A stretch of DNA of 64,000 nucleotides from Candidatus Stammera capleta (GCA_015134315.1 CP043973.1:89611-153610); one strand, 5' to 3'. Shown: positions 34,699-44,819, numbered from the stretch's first letter. Notes: a model not told the origin generated them from the sequence alone. Numbers and translations: made by a program.

Positions 34699-36372
34699 AT
34701 GTATTTAAATTATTGTAATTATTTATCTTTGAAAGATATTGATAAAAATATTAAATTATGTGGTTGAGCGCAAAATATAAGATTATTAAAAAATATTATT
34801 TTCATTAATTTTAGAGATTGTAGTGGTAATATACAATTAATAATTTTAAATGATGATATGAAATTATGAAATTTAACTAAAAGTTTAACAAATCAATCAT
34901 GTATAAAAATTTACGGAAAAGTTAAAGCTAAAGACTCATATGATATTGAAGTTATAGTAAATAAAATGGTTATATTAAATTATTCTAAATTATTACCATT
35001 AGATATATTTATAAAAAATTCTGATAATATAAAATTTAAGTATCGTTATTTAGATTTTAGAAATAATAAAGTTTTGAAAATATTTAAAATTAGATCAAAT
35101 GTAAATAACATTATATATAATTTTTTTCATAAAAAAAATTTTATAAATATAGAAACACCATTTTTAAATAAATCTTTTCCTGAAGGATCTAAAGATTATT
35201 TAGTTCCTAGCAGAATATATCATGGAAAGAATTATTCTTTACCTCAATCACCTCAAATATTTAAACAATTATTAATGATAGGAGGAATAGGTAAATATTA
35301 TCAAATAGTTAAATGTTTTAGAGATGAAGACTTGAGATCTGATAGACAACCTGAATTTACACAATTAGACATAGAAATGTCTTTTGTTAATTTTAATTTT
35401 ATAAAAAAATTAATTAATAATTTAATTAATAAGATTTGATTTAAGATATTAAATATTAAATTAGATAAAGAAATTAAGGTTATTAAATATAATAAATGTT
35501 TATTAAAGTATTCAACTGATAAGCCTGATTTAAGAAATCCTATAAAATTTAGTAAAAAAATATATAATTTTTTATATTTTAATAAAATTTTATCTAATAA
35601 ATTTGATAATATAATTTTAGATATTTTAATAGTTAATAAAAATTTATATTTTAATTTAAATGATTTTATAATATTTTTATCTAAAAAAAATTTATATAGT
35701 ATTGTATTATTAGAAGTTTATGGATTTGAAAATAATAGATATATTTATAAATGATCTAATAATTATTGAAATTTAAATGATATTTTAATGCAAAATATGT
35801 TATTTACTTTAAAGTCCCCAATAAATTGTTTTTATTTTATATTAATAGGAAAATTATTAATAAATTCTTATTTATTAAAAATAAGAAATTTTATTTGTGA
35901 TTATTTTAAATTATTTGATAAAAATAAATTTATTTCTTTATGAATTAAAGATTTTCCTATGTTTTATTATGATAAAAATAATATTATAAATTCTTTTCAT
36001 CATCCTTTTACCAAACCAAAAATATCAGATATATATTCATTAAAATTTTGTAAAAATTATGATAAATTATTAGCAAATTCGTATGATTTAATAATAAATG
36101 GTCTTGAAATTGGTAGTGGTTCTAAAAGAATAGATAGTTATATTATACAAAAAGAAATATTTAATATTTTAAAGATTAAAGATAATATTATTAAAAAAAA
36201 TTATGGATTTTTTTTAAATTCATTAAAATATGGAACTCCTCCGCATATGGGAATTGCTTTAGGAATAGATCGTATTATTATGTTGTTAACTAATAAAGAA
36301 AATATAAGAGAAGTTATAGCTTTTCCTAAAACTACATCTGGTAAATGTTTTTTAACAGGCGCGCCAGATTAA
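34699..36372 (+). CDS. aspS: Aspartyl-tRNA synthetase
   Basis: Charges tRNA-Asp. 557 residues (E. coli 590) with TGA as Trp. OB-fold start IKLCGWAQNIR...[27 protein letters not shown] near 115; [21 protein letters not shown] near 150; [39 protein letters not shown] near 215; [26 protein letters not shown] near 515. The C-terminal tail after the LTGAP motif is lost. ruvC begins 15 bp downstream. Confidence 0.96.
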
Positions 36373-36387
36373 TTTAATAATTAAATT

Positions 36388-36873
36388 ATGAAAAGAATAA
36401 TAATAGGAGTGGATCCAGGAACTTTTTGTACTGGATATAGTGTTTTAGAAATTAATAATTTTAATAAATTAAATAATAAAATATTATATATTTCTAGTGG
36501 TTGTATAAAAAGTAATTCTAAAATTTTTTCTATAAGATTAAATAAAATTTATAATTCTATATTAGATATATTTTTATTATTTAAACCTTTTGAATTAGCA
36601 ATTGAAAAAACTTTTTTAAAAAATAATTTAAATTCTAGTTTTAAATTAAATCAAATTAATTCAGTTATATATTTAGCTGCTGTTAAAAATTTTATTCCTA
36701 TTTATGAATATAATATTAATAAGATAAAAAGTTGTGTTTTTAAAACAACTAATATAAATAAAAAATATATTAATATATTCTATAAAAAATTTTTTAATAT
36801 TAATTATGATTTAGATTATAATATAACCGATTCTATAGCAGTTGCTATGTGTCATATATATTTAAATTTTTAA
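36388..36873 (+). CDS. ruvC: Holliday junction endonuclease RuvC
   Basis: Cuts Holliday junctions after RuvAB branch migration. 161 residues (E. coli 173). The acidic catalytic residues are visible: Asp in GVDPGTFCTGY near 8, Glu in AIEKTF near 70, and the final pair in the ITDSIAVAMCH block near 150. No TGA. Retention with recA suggests recombination is still used. Confidence 0.92.
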   Translation: MKRIIIGVDPGTFCTGYSVLEINNFNKLNNKILYISSGCIKSNSKIFSIRLNKIYNSILDIFLLFKPFELAIEKTFLKNNLNSSFKLNQINSVIYLAAVKNFIPIYEYNINKIKSCVFKTTNINKKYINIFYKKFFNINYDLDYNITDSIAVAMCHIYLNF

Positions 36874-36961
36874 ATTAAAATATTTTTAAAAAATTATTTG
36901 ATTTAAATTTTATATATGATAATCTATTTATATATTATATTTTATTTATAAGGTAATATTG

Positions 36962-37174
36962 ATGTCTACAAGAGTAAAAGGTAATGTTAAATGGTTTAAT
37001 GAGTCCAAAGGTTTTGGTTTTATTACTCCAGTTAATGGTGATAAAGATGTTTTTGTTCATTTTTCAGCTATTCAAAGTAGTGGTTTTAAGACTTTAACTG
37101 AAGGTCAATCTGTTGAATTTGAAATTACTAATGGTGCTAAAGGTCCTTCAGCTACAAATGTTGTTCCTTTATAA
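36962..37174 (+). CDS. cspE: Cold-shock RNA chaperone, CspE/CspC type
   Basis: 70-residue RNA-binding OB-fold protein. RNP1 (KGFGFI) and RNP2 (DVFVHF) are intact, and the sequence is nearly the same as E. coli CspE, including [16 protein letters not shown]. Its codons are richer in G and C than its neighbours, as expected for a very highly expressed gene, and it uses TGG for its Trp. An AAGG sits about 10 bp upstream of the ATG at 36962; a TTG codon just upstream in frame is less likely to be the start. Last gene before the palindromic region. Confidence 0.96.
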   Translation: MSTRVKGNVKWFNESKGFGFITPVNGDKDVFVHFSAIQSSGFKTLTEGQSVEFEITNGAKGPSATNVVPL

Positions 37175-37242
37175 AATTAATATATTATAGTTAATTTTAT
37201 ATAATTTAAAGTTTAATTTTATATTTTAAATTTTATTAATTA

Positions 37243-37311
37243 GTGAATTATTTAAATATAATAAATAACTTAAATTTTTTAAATTTAATTATATATATTT
37301 AAATAATTCAC
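37243..37311. repeat. 18-bp inverted repeat downstream of csp
   Basis: Arms GTGAATTATTTAAATATA (37243-37260) and TATATTTAAATAATTCAC (37294-37311) are perfect complements, separated by 33 nt that themselves fold partly. It lies about 70 bp after the csp stop. It could be the csp terminator or an accessory site of the nearby telomere-like palindrome. Confidence 0.8.
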
Positions 37312-37514
37312 ATTATATATTATTATTATTTATTTTGTTATTTTAATTATTACAATTTTTTAATTAATTTTTATAAATATTTTTATATAATAATATATAT
37401 ATTTATTTTAAATTTTTATATTTTGCTTGTTTTTATTTAAATAATTTTGATATTTTGTATATATTATTAATAGTATTAATATTTTATATAAATTTAATAT
37501 AGTAGTTTTTAAAG

Positions 37515-37580
37515 TATTATAATGTAACATAATATATAAATATATATTTATATATTTATATATTATGTTACATTATAATA
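37515..37580. other. Telomere-resolution-site-like palindrome (candidate telRL)
   Basis: Two 32-bp arms (37515-37546 and 37549-37580) are exact reverse complements around a 2-nt centre TT. The arms contain conspicuous G/C positions (AATGTAACAT and ATGTTACATT) and so are not just low-complexity AT. It ends 24 bp before the start codon of a protelomerase gene. Protelomerase targets in N15 and phiKO2 are palindromes of about 50 bp next to the enzyme gene, so this is the natural substrate candidate. Base composition of the strands switches here. Cleavage has not been shown. Confidence 0.85.
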
Positions 37581-37604
37581 TAATAAATTAATAAAATAAA
37601 TAAA

Positions 37605-39140
37605 ATGAATAAAAATATAATTAAACTAATAATAAAAATTAAAAAAAATATAAAATATATAGAAAAAAATAATATCAAACAAACATATAAAACCAACTTT
37701 TATAAAAAAATTTCACAATTATATAAAAAATATCTTAAATCACAAAATATATCAATATTTACTTATAGTAAATATATTACGTTAATAAGAAATCAATTTA
37801 TAAATATAAAACATCATAATTTAAATAAAAATTTAAATATATTAATTAAAAAATTTAAATATTATAAAAATGAATTAAATAAATTAATAAACAAACCTAT
37901 TAATAAAATATTTAAAAAAATTAAAAAAATAAATAATAAATTATCTAAAATTGATATATTAATAAATTTTTTAAATCAAATAAAATTAAAAAATAATAAT
38001 ATAGATAAAATTAATAATATTATTAATAAAATTCCTGAATGAAAAAATGAAATAAATTTTTTGATAAAACACAAATGATATAAAGCAAATAAATTTATAA
38101 TTAACAAAATACAACAGGGAAATAAATTATTAAAATATATTAAAAAATTAAAAATTAATCACGAAATTTTATTTCACTTAAAAATTGAAAAAAAAATATT
38201 AATATTAATTAAAAAAAAATCTATACAATCATTAAAAATAAAAAAAAATAATACTATAAAGATAAATTATAAACAATATATTAACAAAATATTTAATATA
38301 TTTAATAATACATATAAATTAAAATCATGAAACGATATATGTAGTATATGTTTTTCGTTATCAGCAGTATCAGGTAGAAGAATGATTGAAATTATATATA
38401 GAGGTACATTTAAAATAATTGATAAAAATAAAGTATATTTTAAAGGTCAAGCTAAAAATAGCAAAATAAAAACATATAAAATATATATTTTATTAAATAC
38501 TATTGAATTTATAAAAAATATAAAAAAATTAAGATCATGTAAAATAATTAAAAATATTTTAATTAAAATAAAAAATAAAAAAAACACATTAATATCAAAA
38601 AATGCTCAAATAAGTAATTATATATCACCCTATCTAAATAAATGAGTTAAAAATTTCTTTAATGATAAAACAAGAACATTTAAAGATAGTCGATCTATAT
38701 ATGCTCGTATAGTATTTAAAAAATGATTTAATAAAGATAAAAAATGAATTAATAAAGATGAAGATATATTTTTTAGTAAAATACTATGTCATAAACATAT
38801 AAATAGTCAAATGTATTATAAACAATTTAAATTATATAATTTTTCTGATAAATGAAAACCTAAAAAAAATATAATTAATACAATAAATATACTTAAATTA
38901 TTAGATAATAAATTAAATAAAATAATAAAAAGAAAAACATCATATAGAATACATAAAATTACTAAAAATATTTTAAAAAAAAATCCTAATACAAAAATTA
39001 CAAGTTATTTATTAAGAAAGTATGGTTTTAATACAAAATTAATACAAAGATATATAAAATATATATCAAAATATATATCAAAATATATATCAAAAAATAT
39101 AAAATATAAAAAATTAAATAATGAAATTATTATTAAATAA
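37605..39140 (+). CDS. tel: Protelomerase (hairpin telomere resolvase, TelN/TelK family)
   Basis: Cuts a palindromic DNA site and rejoins strands into covalently closed hairpins, producing linear DNA. 511 residues when seven TGA codons are read as Trp. Strong match to TelK of phage phiKO2 from end to end: QQGNKLLKYIKKLKINHEIL, AVSGRRMIEI near 254, FKGQAK near 279, NKWVKNFFNDK near 345, KDSRSIYARI near 360, KDEDIFFSKIL near 384, and MYYKQFKLYNFSDKWKP near 403. By this alignment the TelK active-site residues R275, K300, K380, R383, H416 and Y425 are R259, K284, K360, R363, H396 and nucleophile Y405. The acidic C-terminal tail of phage enzymes (about 630 residues) is absent. Sequence and codon use match the symbiont, so acquisition is old. 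Confidence 0.95.
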
Positions 39141-39161
39141 ATAATATAAATTTAATAGATA

Positions 39162-39196
39162 TAATGAATATAAATATATATTATAATTATTCATTA
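39162..39196. terminator. Hairpin between tel and gapA
   Basis: Nine-base inverted repeat TAATGAATA / TATTCATTA, with an AT-rich loop, between the convergent tel and gapA genes. It may end both transcripts. Weak by itself because it is AT-rich. Confidence 0.45.
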
Positions 39197-39225
39197 AACT
39201 ATTAAATAATATATTAATTATTTTT

Positions 39226-40233
39226 TTAATTATAATAATAAATATAACTAGCTAAATCTAATACTTTATCAGAATATCCAGTTTCATTATCATATCATGA
39301 TATTACTTTAATAAATTTATTATTTAATAACATAGTTGCTTTAGAATCAAATATAGAAGTTTTTTTTTCTCCATTAAAGTCAGTAGAAACAACATCTTCG
39401 TTAGTAAAACCTAAAATACCTCTTAAATAACTTTTACTAGCTTCCTTTATAGAAGAACATAATTGATCATATGTTGTAGAATACTTTAATTTAGCAGTTA
39501 AATCTACTACAGATACATTAGAAGCAGGAACTCTAAAAGCCATTCCAGTAATTTTGCCATTTAATTCAGGTATTATTAATCCTAATGCATTAGCCGCGCC
39601 AGTAGAAGATGGTATTATGTTTTGAAATACACTTCTTCCTCCTCTTCAATCTTTTAAGGACGGAGAATCAACTACTTTTTGAGTGGAAGTAGCAGCATGT
39701 ATTGTTGTCATAAAAGCTTCTTTAATTTTAAAATTATCATTTATAACTTTTACAATAGGAGCTAAACAATTAGTAGTACAAGAAGCATTAGATACAATAT
39801 TTTGACCATCATAACTATGATGATTAACACCCATAACAAACATAGGAGTATTATCTTTAGATGGACCTGTCATAATTACATATTTAGCACCAGCTAATAT
39901 ATGATTATAAGATAATTCTTTAGTTAAAAACATTCCAGTTGATTCTATAACAACATCAACATCATATTTATTCCACGGAATATCTTTTGGGTCTCTACAT
40001 GAAGTTACAAAAATCTCATTATCATTAATTAATAATTTATTTTGATCTTTTATAACATCTATTTTACTATTAAATTTTCCATGAACAGAATCGAATTTAA
40101 GCATATAAGCCATATAATCAACGCTTATTAAATCATTTATTAACACGATTTTAATATTTTTACGATTTTGAGCATTACGAAAAACCAATCTTCCTATTCT
40201 ACCAAAACCATTAATGCCTATTTTAATAGTCAT
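39226..40233 (-). CDS. gapA: Glyceraldehyde-3-phosphate dehydrogenase
   Basis: NAD-dependent oxidation of G3P in glycolysis. 335 residues (E. coli 331). N-terminus [13 protein letters not shown], catalytic Cys in [12 protein letters not shown] near 150, [11 protein letters not shown], then after a TGA Trp [31 protein letters not shown], and [12 protein letters not shown] (second TGA Trp). Relatively balanced codon use suggests high expression; TGG occurs once (DIPWNKYD) beside the TGA codons. Confidence 0.97.
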
Positions 40234-40841
40234 AAAATCACCAAAATAATATTTTATTATAAATTTATTATATAATGATTATTTTTAAATTTAAATAACT
40301 ATTTAAATAAATAACTAAATTATTTATATAAATTTAAAAAATATAATAATATTATATACTTAATTATTTAAAAATATAATTTAAAATATTTTAATATATA
40401 TTTTAAAATTTTTATTTATACTTAACTTATTAAAAATTTTATATTTTAATAATTTTATAAAATATATAAATATTATATTAAATTAATTCATATAATATTA
40501 TATGAATTATTTCGATTTATATAATTTTATAAAAATATAATAATTTATATTAATACATTCTATATAAATAAATAATAAAATTATAATTAATTTAATTAAA
40601 AATAAATTTAAATATGATTTAAACAAAATAAATATAAAATATTTTATATATATAATATAAAAATAAAAATAAAAATAATTTTTAATATAATTTATTTAAT
40701 CATAAAAGATTTTAAAATTTATATTAATAATTTTAAAAAATATAATTTTATATATTAATAAATAATATAAAATACTAAAAAATAAAAATTTTAAAATAAT
40801 AATTTGTATTTAATAAAAATAAATATTTATTATAAAGTTAA
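40234..40841. other. Gene-free gap upstream of gapA
   Basis: About 610 bp, A-rich on the plus strand, between the start of gapA and the end of rnhA (both minus strand). No assignable frame was found. It holds the gapA promoter region and one perfect palindrome listed separately. The composition contrasts with T-rich gaps to the left of 37.5 kb. Confidence 0.6.
40484..40509. repeat. Perfect 26-bp palindrome upstream of gapA
   Basis: Arms TAATTCATATAAT and ATTATATGAATTA meet with no loop. It lies about 250 bp upstream of the gapA start, within the gene-free gap. It could be a protein-binding operator or a chance AT palindrome. Confidence 0.65.
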
Positions 40842-41324
40842 TTAATTATCAATAGGTGGTTTTAAATCATTTAAAAATGGATTATTAGCTTGTAAAAATG
40901 CTATTTTGTCACATTTTTCATTATAAATATTTCCATTATGACTTTTAACATAAAAAATTTTTATATTACTCTTAAAATAAACAATTAAATAATTAATTTC
41001 AATTCATAAATCTAAATTTTTAATAAATCTATTTTTTGAATTTTTTCAATTATTGTTTTTTCATTTAAATAATCACTCATTTATACCTTTATATAAATAA
41101 ATACTATCTGTATATATATAAATATATAATAAATTAATATTTTTATATAAAAAAAATCTCATTGGTAATATAAAAGCCATTAATTCCATCCTATTATTAG
41201 TAGTATAATAATAACCAGCTTTAAATATAAATTCTTTATTATTAATTATAACTAATGACGCGCATCCACCAGGACCAGGATTTCTAATACAAGAACCATC
41301 TGTGTAAATAATAACATTTAACAT
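40842..41324 (-). CDS. rnhA: Ribonuclease HI
   Basis: Degrades RNA in RNA-DNA hybrids, including Okazaki primers. 160 residues (E. coli 155) with TGA Trp codons. First catalytic Asp in IYTDGSCIRNPGPGG near 8, Glu in NRMELMA near 47, Asp in IYTDSIYLYKGINEW near 75, then LDLW, VKSHNG and NEKCD near 134. Divergent from dnaQ across 39 bp, as in E. coli. Confidence 0.95.
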
Positions 41325-41363
41325 ATAAAATAATAAAAATTAATATTATATTATAACAAAAAA

Positions 41364-42059
41364 ATGAATAGACAAATAGTTTTAGATATAGAAACTACAG
41401 GTTTTAATAAAACAGATAAACATTATATAAATCATAAAATAATAGAAATAGGAGCAATAGAAATAAAACACAGAAAAATAACAAATAATATTTTTCATAC
41501 ATATTTAAATCCTGACAGAAAAATAGATAATGAGGCTTATAAAATACATAAAATAAAAAATTCATTTCTAATCAAAAAACCTAAATTTATAAATATAGTA
41601 AATAAATTTATTAATTTTATAAAAAATTCAAATTTAATAATACATAACTCAAAATTTGATATAAAATTTATAGAATATGAATTAAAATTAATAAATATAA
41701 ATCTAAAAATAAAAAATATATGTAATATAATTGACACATTATGTTTAGCAAGAAAAAAATTTCCAGGAAAAAAAAATGATTTAAGTTCTTTATGCAAAAG
41801 ATATAAAATAGATATAAGTGATAGAAAAACACATGGCGCTTTAATAGATGCAAAATTATTATCTAATGTATATTTAAATATTACTAGAAAACAAATTAAA
41901 ATTAATAATTTTTTTAAAAAAAAATTACATAATACAAAAATTAAAATAATCAATAATAAAATTACAAAATATAAAATTAATAATTTAGAACTTAAAAATC
42001 ATATAAAATATTTAAAATATATAAAAAAAAAATATAAAAAATGTATATGAAATTCTTAA
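41364..42059 (+). CDS. dnaQ: DNA polymerase III epsilon proofreading exonuclease
   Basis: 3'-5' exonuclease of the replicative polymerase. 231 residues (E. coli 243). DEDDh motifs: ExoI in QIVLDIETTGF near 8, ExoII in HNSKFDIKFIEYEL near 98, ExoIII in HGALIDAKLLSNVYL near 157. A TGA near the end is read as Trp and the frame closes at TAA three codons later. Proofreading is thus kept in spite of genome reduction. Confidence 0.95.
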
Positions 42060-42079
42060 AAAAAAATAAGGCTAAATAA

Positions 42080-43438
42080 ATGACATTATTATCAATATCA
42101 AAAATATTAAAAATAAAAAATATAAAAAAATATAAAAATAAAATAATTACTATAAATGGATGAATAAAAACATTAAGAAATTCTAAAATAGGAATATCAT
42201 TTATTGATATAAATGATGGATCAAGTATAAATAATATACAAATAATAGTTAAAAAAGATTTAAATAATTATAATAAAATTAAAAAATTAACTAGCGGTTG
42301 TGCTATTAAAATAATGGGCATAATTATAAAAAATAAAAAAACTAATAATTATGAAATAAATGTAAATTATATAAAAATATTAGGAAAAATAAATAATCCT
42401 AAAAAATACCCATTAAGTCCTAAATATCATTCATTAGAATATCTTAGAAAAATATCACATCTTAGATCAAAAACAAAATTATTTGGAGCTATTTCAAGAA
42501 TTAGAAATACATTTATATTTAATTTGCATAAGTATTTACAAAGTAAAAATTTTTTATTAATTAATACTCCAATTATAACATCATTAGATACTGAAGGACA
42601 TAGTAAAATGTTTAATATAAAATATAAAAATAATAATTTTTTTAATAAAAAATCATATTTAAGTGTATCAGGACAATTAAATTTAGAATCATATGCATGT
42701 TCTTTATCAAAAGTATATAATATAGGACCTATATTTAGAGCAGAAAATTCAAATACTAAAAAACATTTATCTGAATTTTGAATGTTAGAAACAGAAATTG
42801 CATTTTATAAATTAAATAAAATAATTAGTTTATCTAAAAATATATTATCATATTGTATAAAACAAACACTAAAACATAATAAACAAGATATATATTTTTT
42901 ACTAAATTTTAATAAATCAAATAATATTAATCATATAACAAATATTATAGAAAAAAAATTTATAGAAATTGATTATTATAAAATCATTAATATATTAAAA
43001 AAACAAAAAATATTTAAAAATGATAATATTAGATGAGGTATTAGTATATCAACAATATATGAAAAATTTTTAACAGAAAAATACTTTAAAAATGCTTTAA
43101 TAATTAAAAATTATCCTAAAAAAATAAAACCATTTTATATGAAAACTAATAAAGATAATAAAACAGTATCATGTATAGATATATTATTACCTAATATAGG
43201 AGAAATTATAGGAGGTTCAGTGAGAGAAAATGATATAAATAAATTAGATAAAAATATTAAAAAAAATAAATTAAATAAAAAACAATATAATTGATATAGA
43301 GATCTAAGAAAATATGGTAATACACCACATAGTGGATTTGGATTAGGTATAGAAAGAATTATTATGTATATAACAAAAATGCAAAATATTAGAGATGTTA
43401 TACCATTTCCTAAATATCCTAATTATTCAAATTTTTAA
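42080..43438 (+). CDS. asnS: Asparaginyl-tRNA synthetase
   Basis: Charges tRNA-Asn. 452 residues (E. coli 466) with TGA as Trp. OB fold [47 protein letters not shown] near 118, [16 protein letters not shown] near 170, [15 protein letters not shown] near 197, [22 protein letters not shown] near 220 (Trp from TGA), and GGSVREN and GFGLGIERI near the C-terminus. Upstream of the porin gene as in E. coli asnS-ompF. Confidence 0.96.
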
Positions 43439-43517
43439 TTATAATAAATATTGTTTATATGTAATTAAATTAATATAATAAATATAAATAGTTAAATTAT
43501 TAAATAAAAGGCAAAAA

Positions 43518-44675
43518 ATGAAATCAATAATAAAAAAATTTGTTTATTTAATTACAATTTTATTTTTAACACAATCCGCTTATTCAATGAGATTAAATAT
43601 AAATAAAAATTCTATAATTGATATATATAGTAATATAAAAATTTTAAACTTAATAAATATTAATAAAAAACATATTACCAAAGAAAATAATATTATGACT
43701 TTTGGTATTAAAAAAAAATTATTTCGAAAAAATATTAATATATTCTCTAAATTAGAAGGAAATTTAATAAAAAATAATATATTAAATAAAAAAAATAAAA
43801 ATATTAATTTAAATATAAACTTATCTTATATAGGAATTAAATTTAAAAAATTAGGATCCATAAGTTATGGTAAAAATTATAATATATTAAATAAAACATT
43901 AAAAGTTAGTAATATATTTCCATATAATAATAGTGAATTTATAAAAAATAATATATATAATAACTCAAATAACACTTTAACATATAAGAAAAAATTTAAA
44001 TTTAATAATAAATTTATTAAATCTATAAATATAGAAACACAATATCAAGGAAATAATAATACAAATTATTTAAATAAAAATTTAATAAATAATATAAAAA
44101 AAAGTTGAGGAATACAATATAATTATAATACAAATTATGGAATAAATATATCAACATCATATTTAAATAGAATAATTAATAACATATATAATAAAAATAA
44201 TAATAACTTAATTTTTTATAATATAAATAATGAATCTAAAATATGATCTACATCAATAAAATATAATGTAAATAATTTATATATATCTACATCATATTCT
44301 AAAGGTATAAACTTTACACCTATATTATCAATAATTAAATCATCATTTTATGACGAAAAAATTAAACAATTATTTTTAACAAAAAATAGTGAAAATATAT
44401 CTGTAATTATTAAATATAAATTTAAAAATATAAAAACAATATTAGGTTATATTCAAACTATAGCAGATAATATCGAAAAAGTAAAAATAACTAATAATAT
44501 TTATACTCCTAATTCAATTGATTTAGAAAAATATTTTAATTTAAGTTTAATATATAAGTTTAATAAATCTTTAAATACATATATAGATTATAAAATAAAT
44601 CAAATTAATAAAAATAATTTAATAAAAATAAATAATAATAATATAATAACATTAGGATTAATATATAAATTTTAA
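43518..44675 (+). CDS. Outer-membrane trimeric porin (OmpF/OmpC family)
   Basis: Forms diffusion channels for small solutes in the outer membrane. 385 residues, with an N-terminal signal peptide (KK near the start, hydrophobic core, cleavage probably after the Ala-Tyr-Ser near 23). The mature part has alternating hydrophobic and polar strand patterns, the block YIGIKFKKLGSISYGKNYN near 110 (family GLKFQDVGSFDYGRNYG) and a C-terminal strand ending in Phe, the BAM signal. TGA Trp codons occur at several strands. Position after asnS matches ompF. Exact orthology (OmpF or OmpC) cannot be told. Confidence 0.88.
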
Positions 44676-44736
44676 TATATTAAAATATAATATAAATATA
44701 ATAAAAATTTAATATTATTAATAAATAATATTTAAA

Positions 44737-44809
44737 AGCATCCGAGAGGATTTGAACCCCCGACCATTCGGTTCGTAGCCGAACGCTCTATCCACTGAGC
44801 TACGGATGC
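44737..44809 (-). tRNA. tRNA-Arg (ACG)
   Basis: Acceptor GCATCCG pairs with CGGATGC; the anticodon stem TTCGG/CCGAA encloses CTACGAA (anticodon ACG, expected to become ICG). Very like E. coli tRNA-Arg(ACG). The discriminator appears to be U rather than A. CCA not encoded. Ten bp from the adjacent tRNA-Ser on the same strand. Confidence 0.94.
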
Positions 44810-44819
44810 GTATAAAATA

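Noticed and set aside
36357-36366. GGCGCGCC octamer near the end of aspS
   Set aside because: Striking in so AT-rich a genome, but it simply encodes Gly-Ala-Pro in a conserved aspS motif.
37605-39140. Prophage or linear plasmid remnant as the source context
   Set aside because: No other phage, partition or replication gene flanks the protelomerase; both sides are ordinary chromosomal housekeeping genes.
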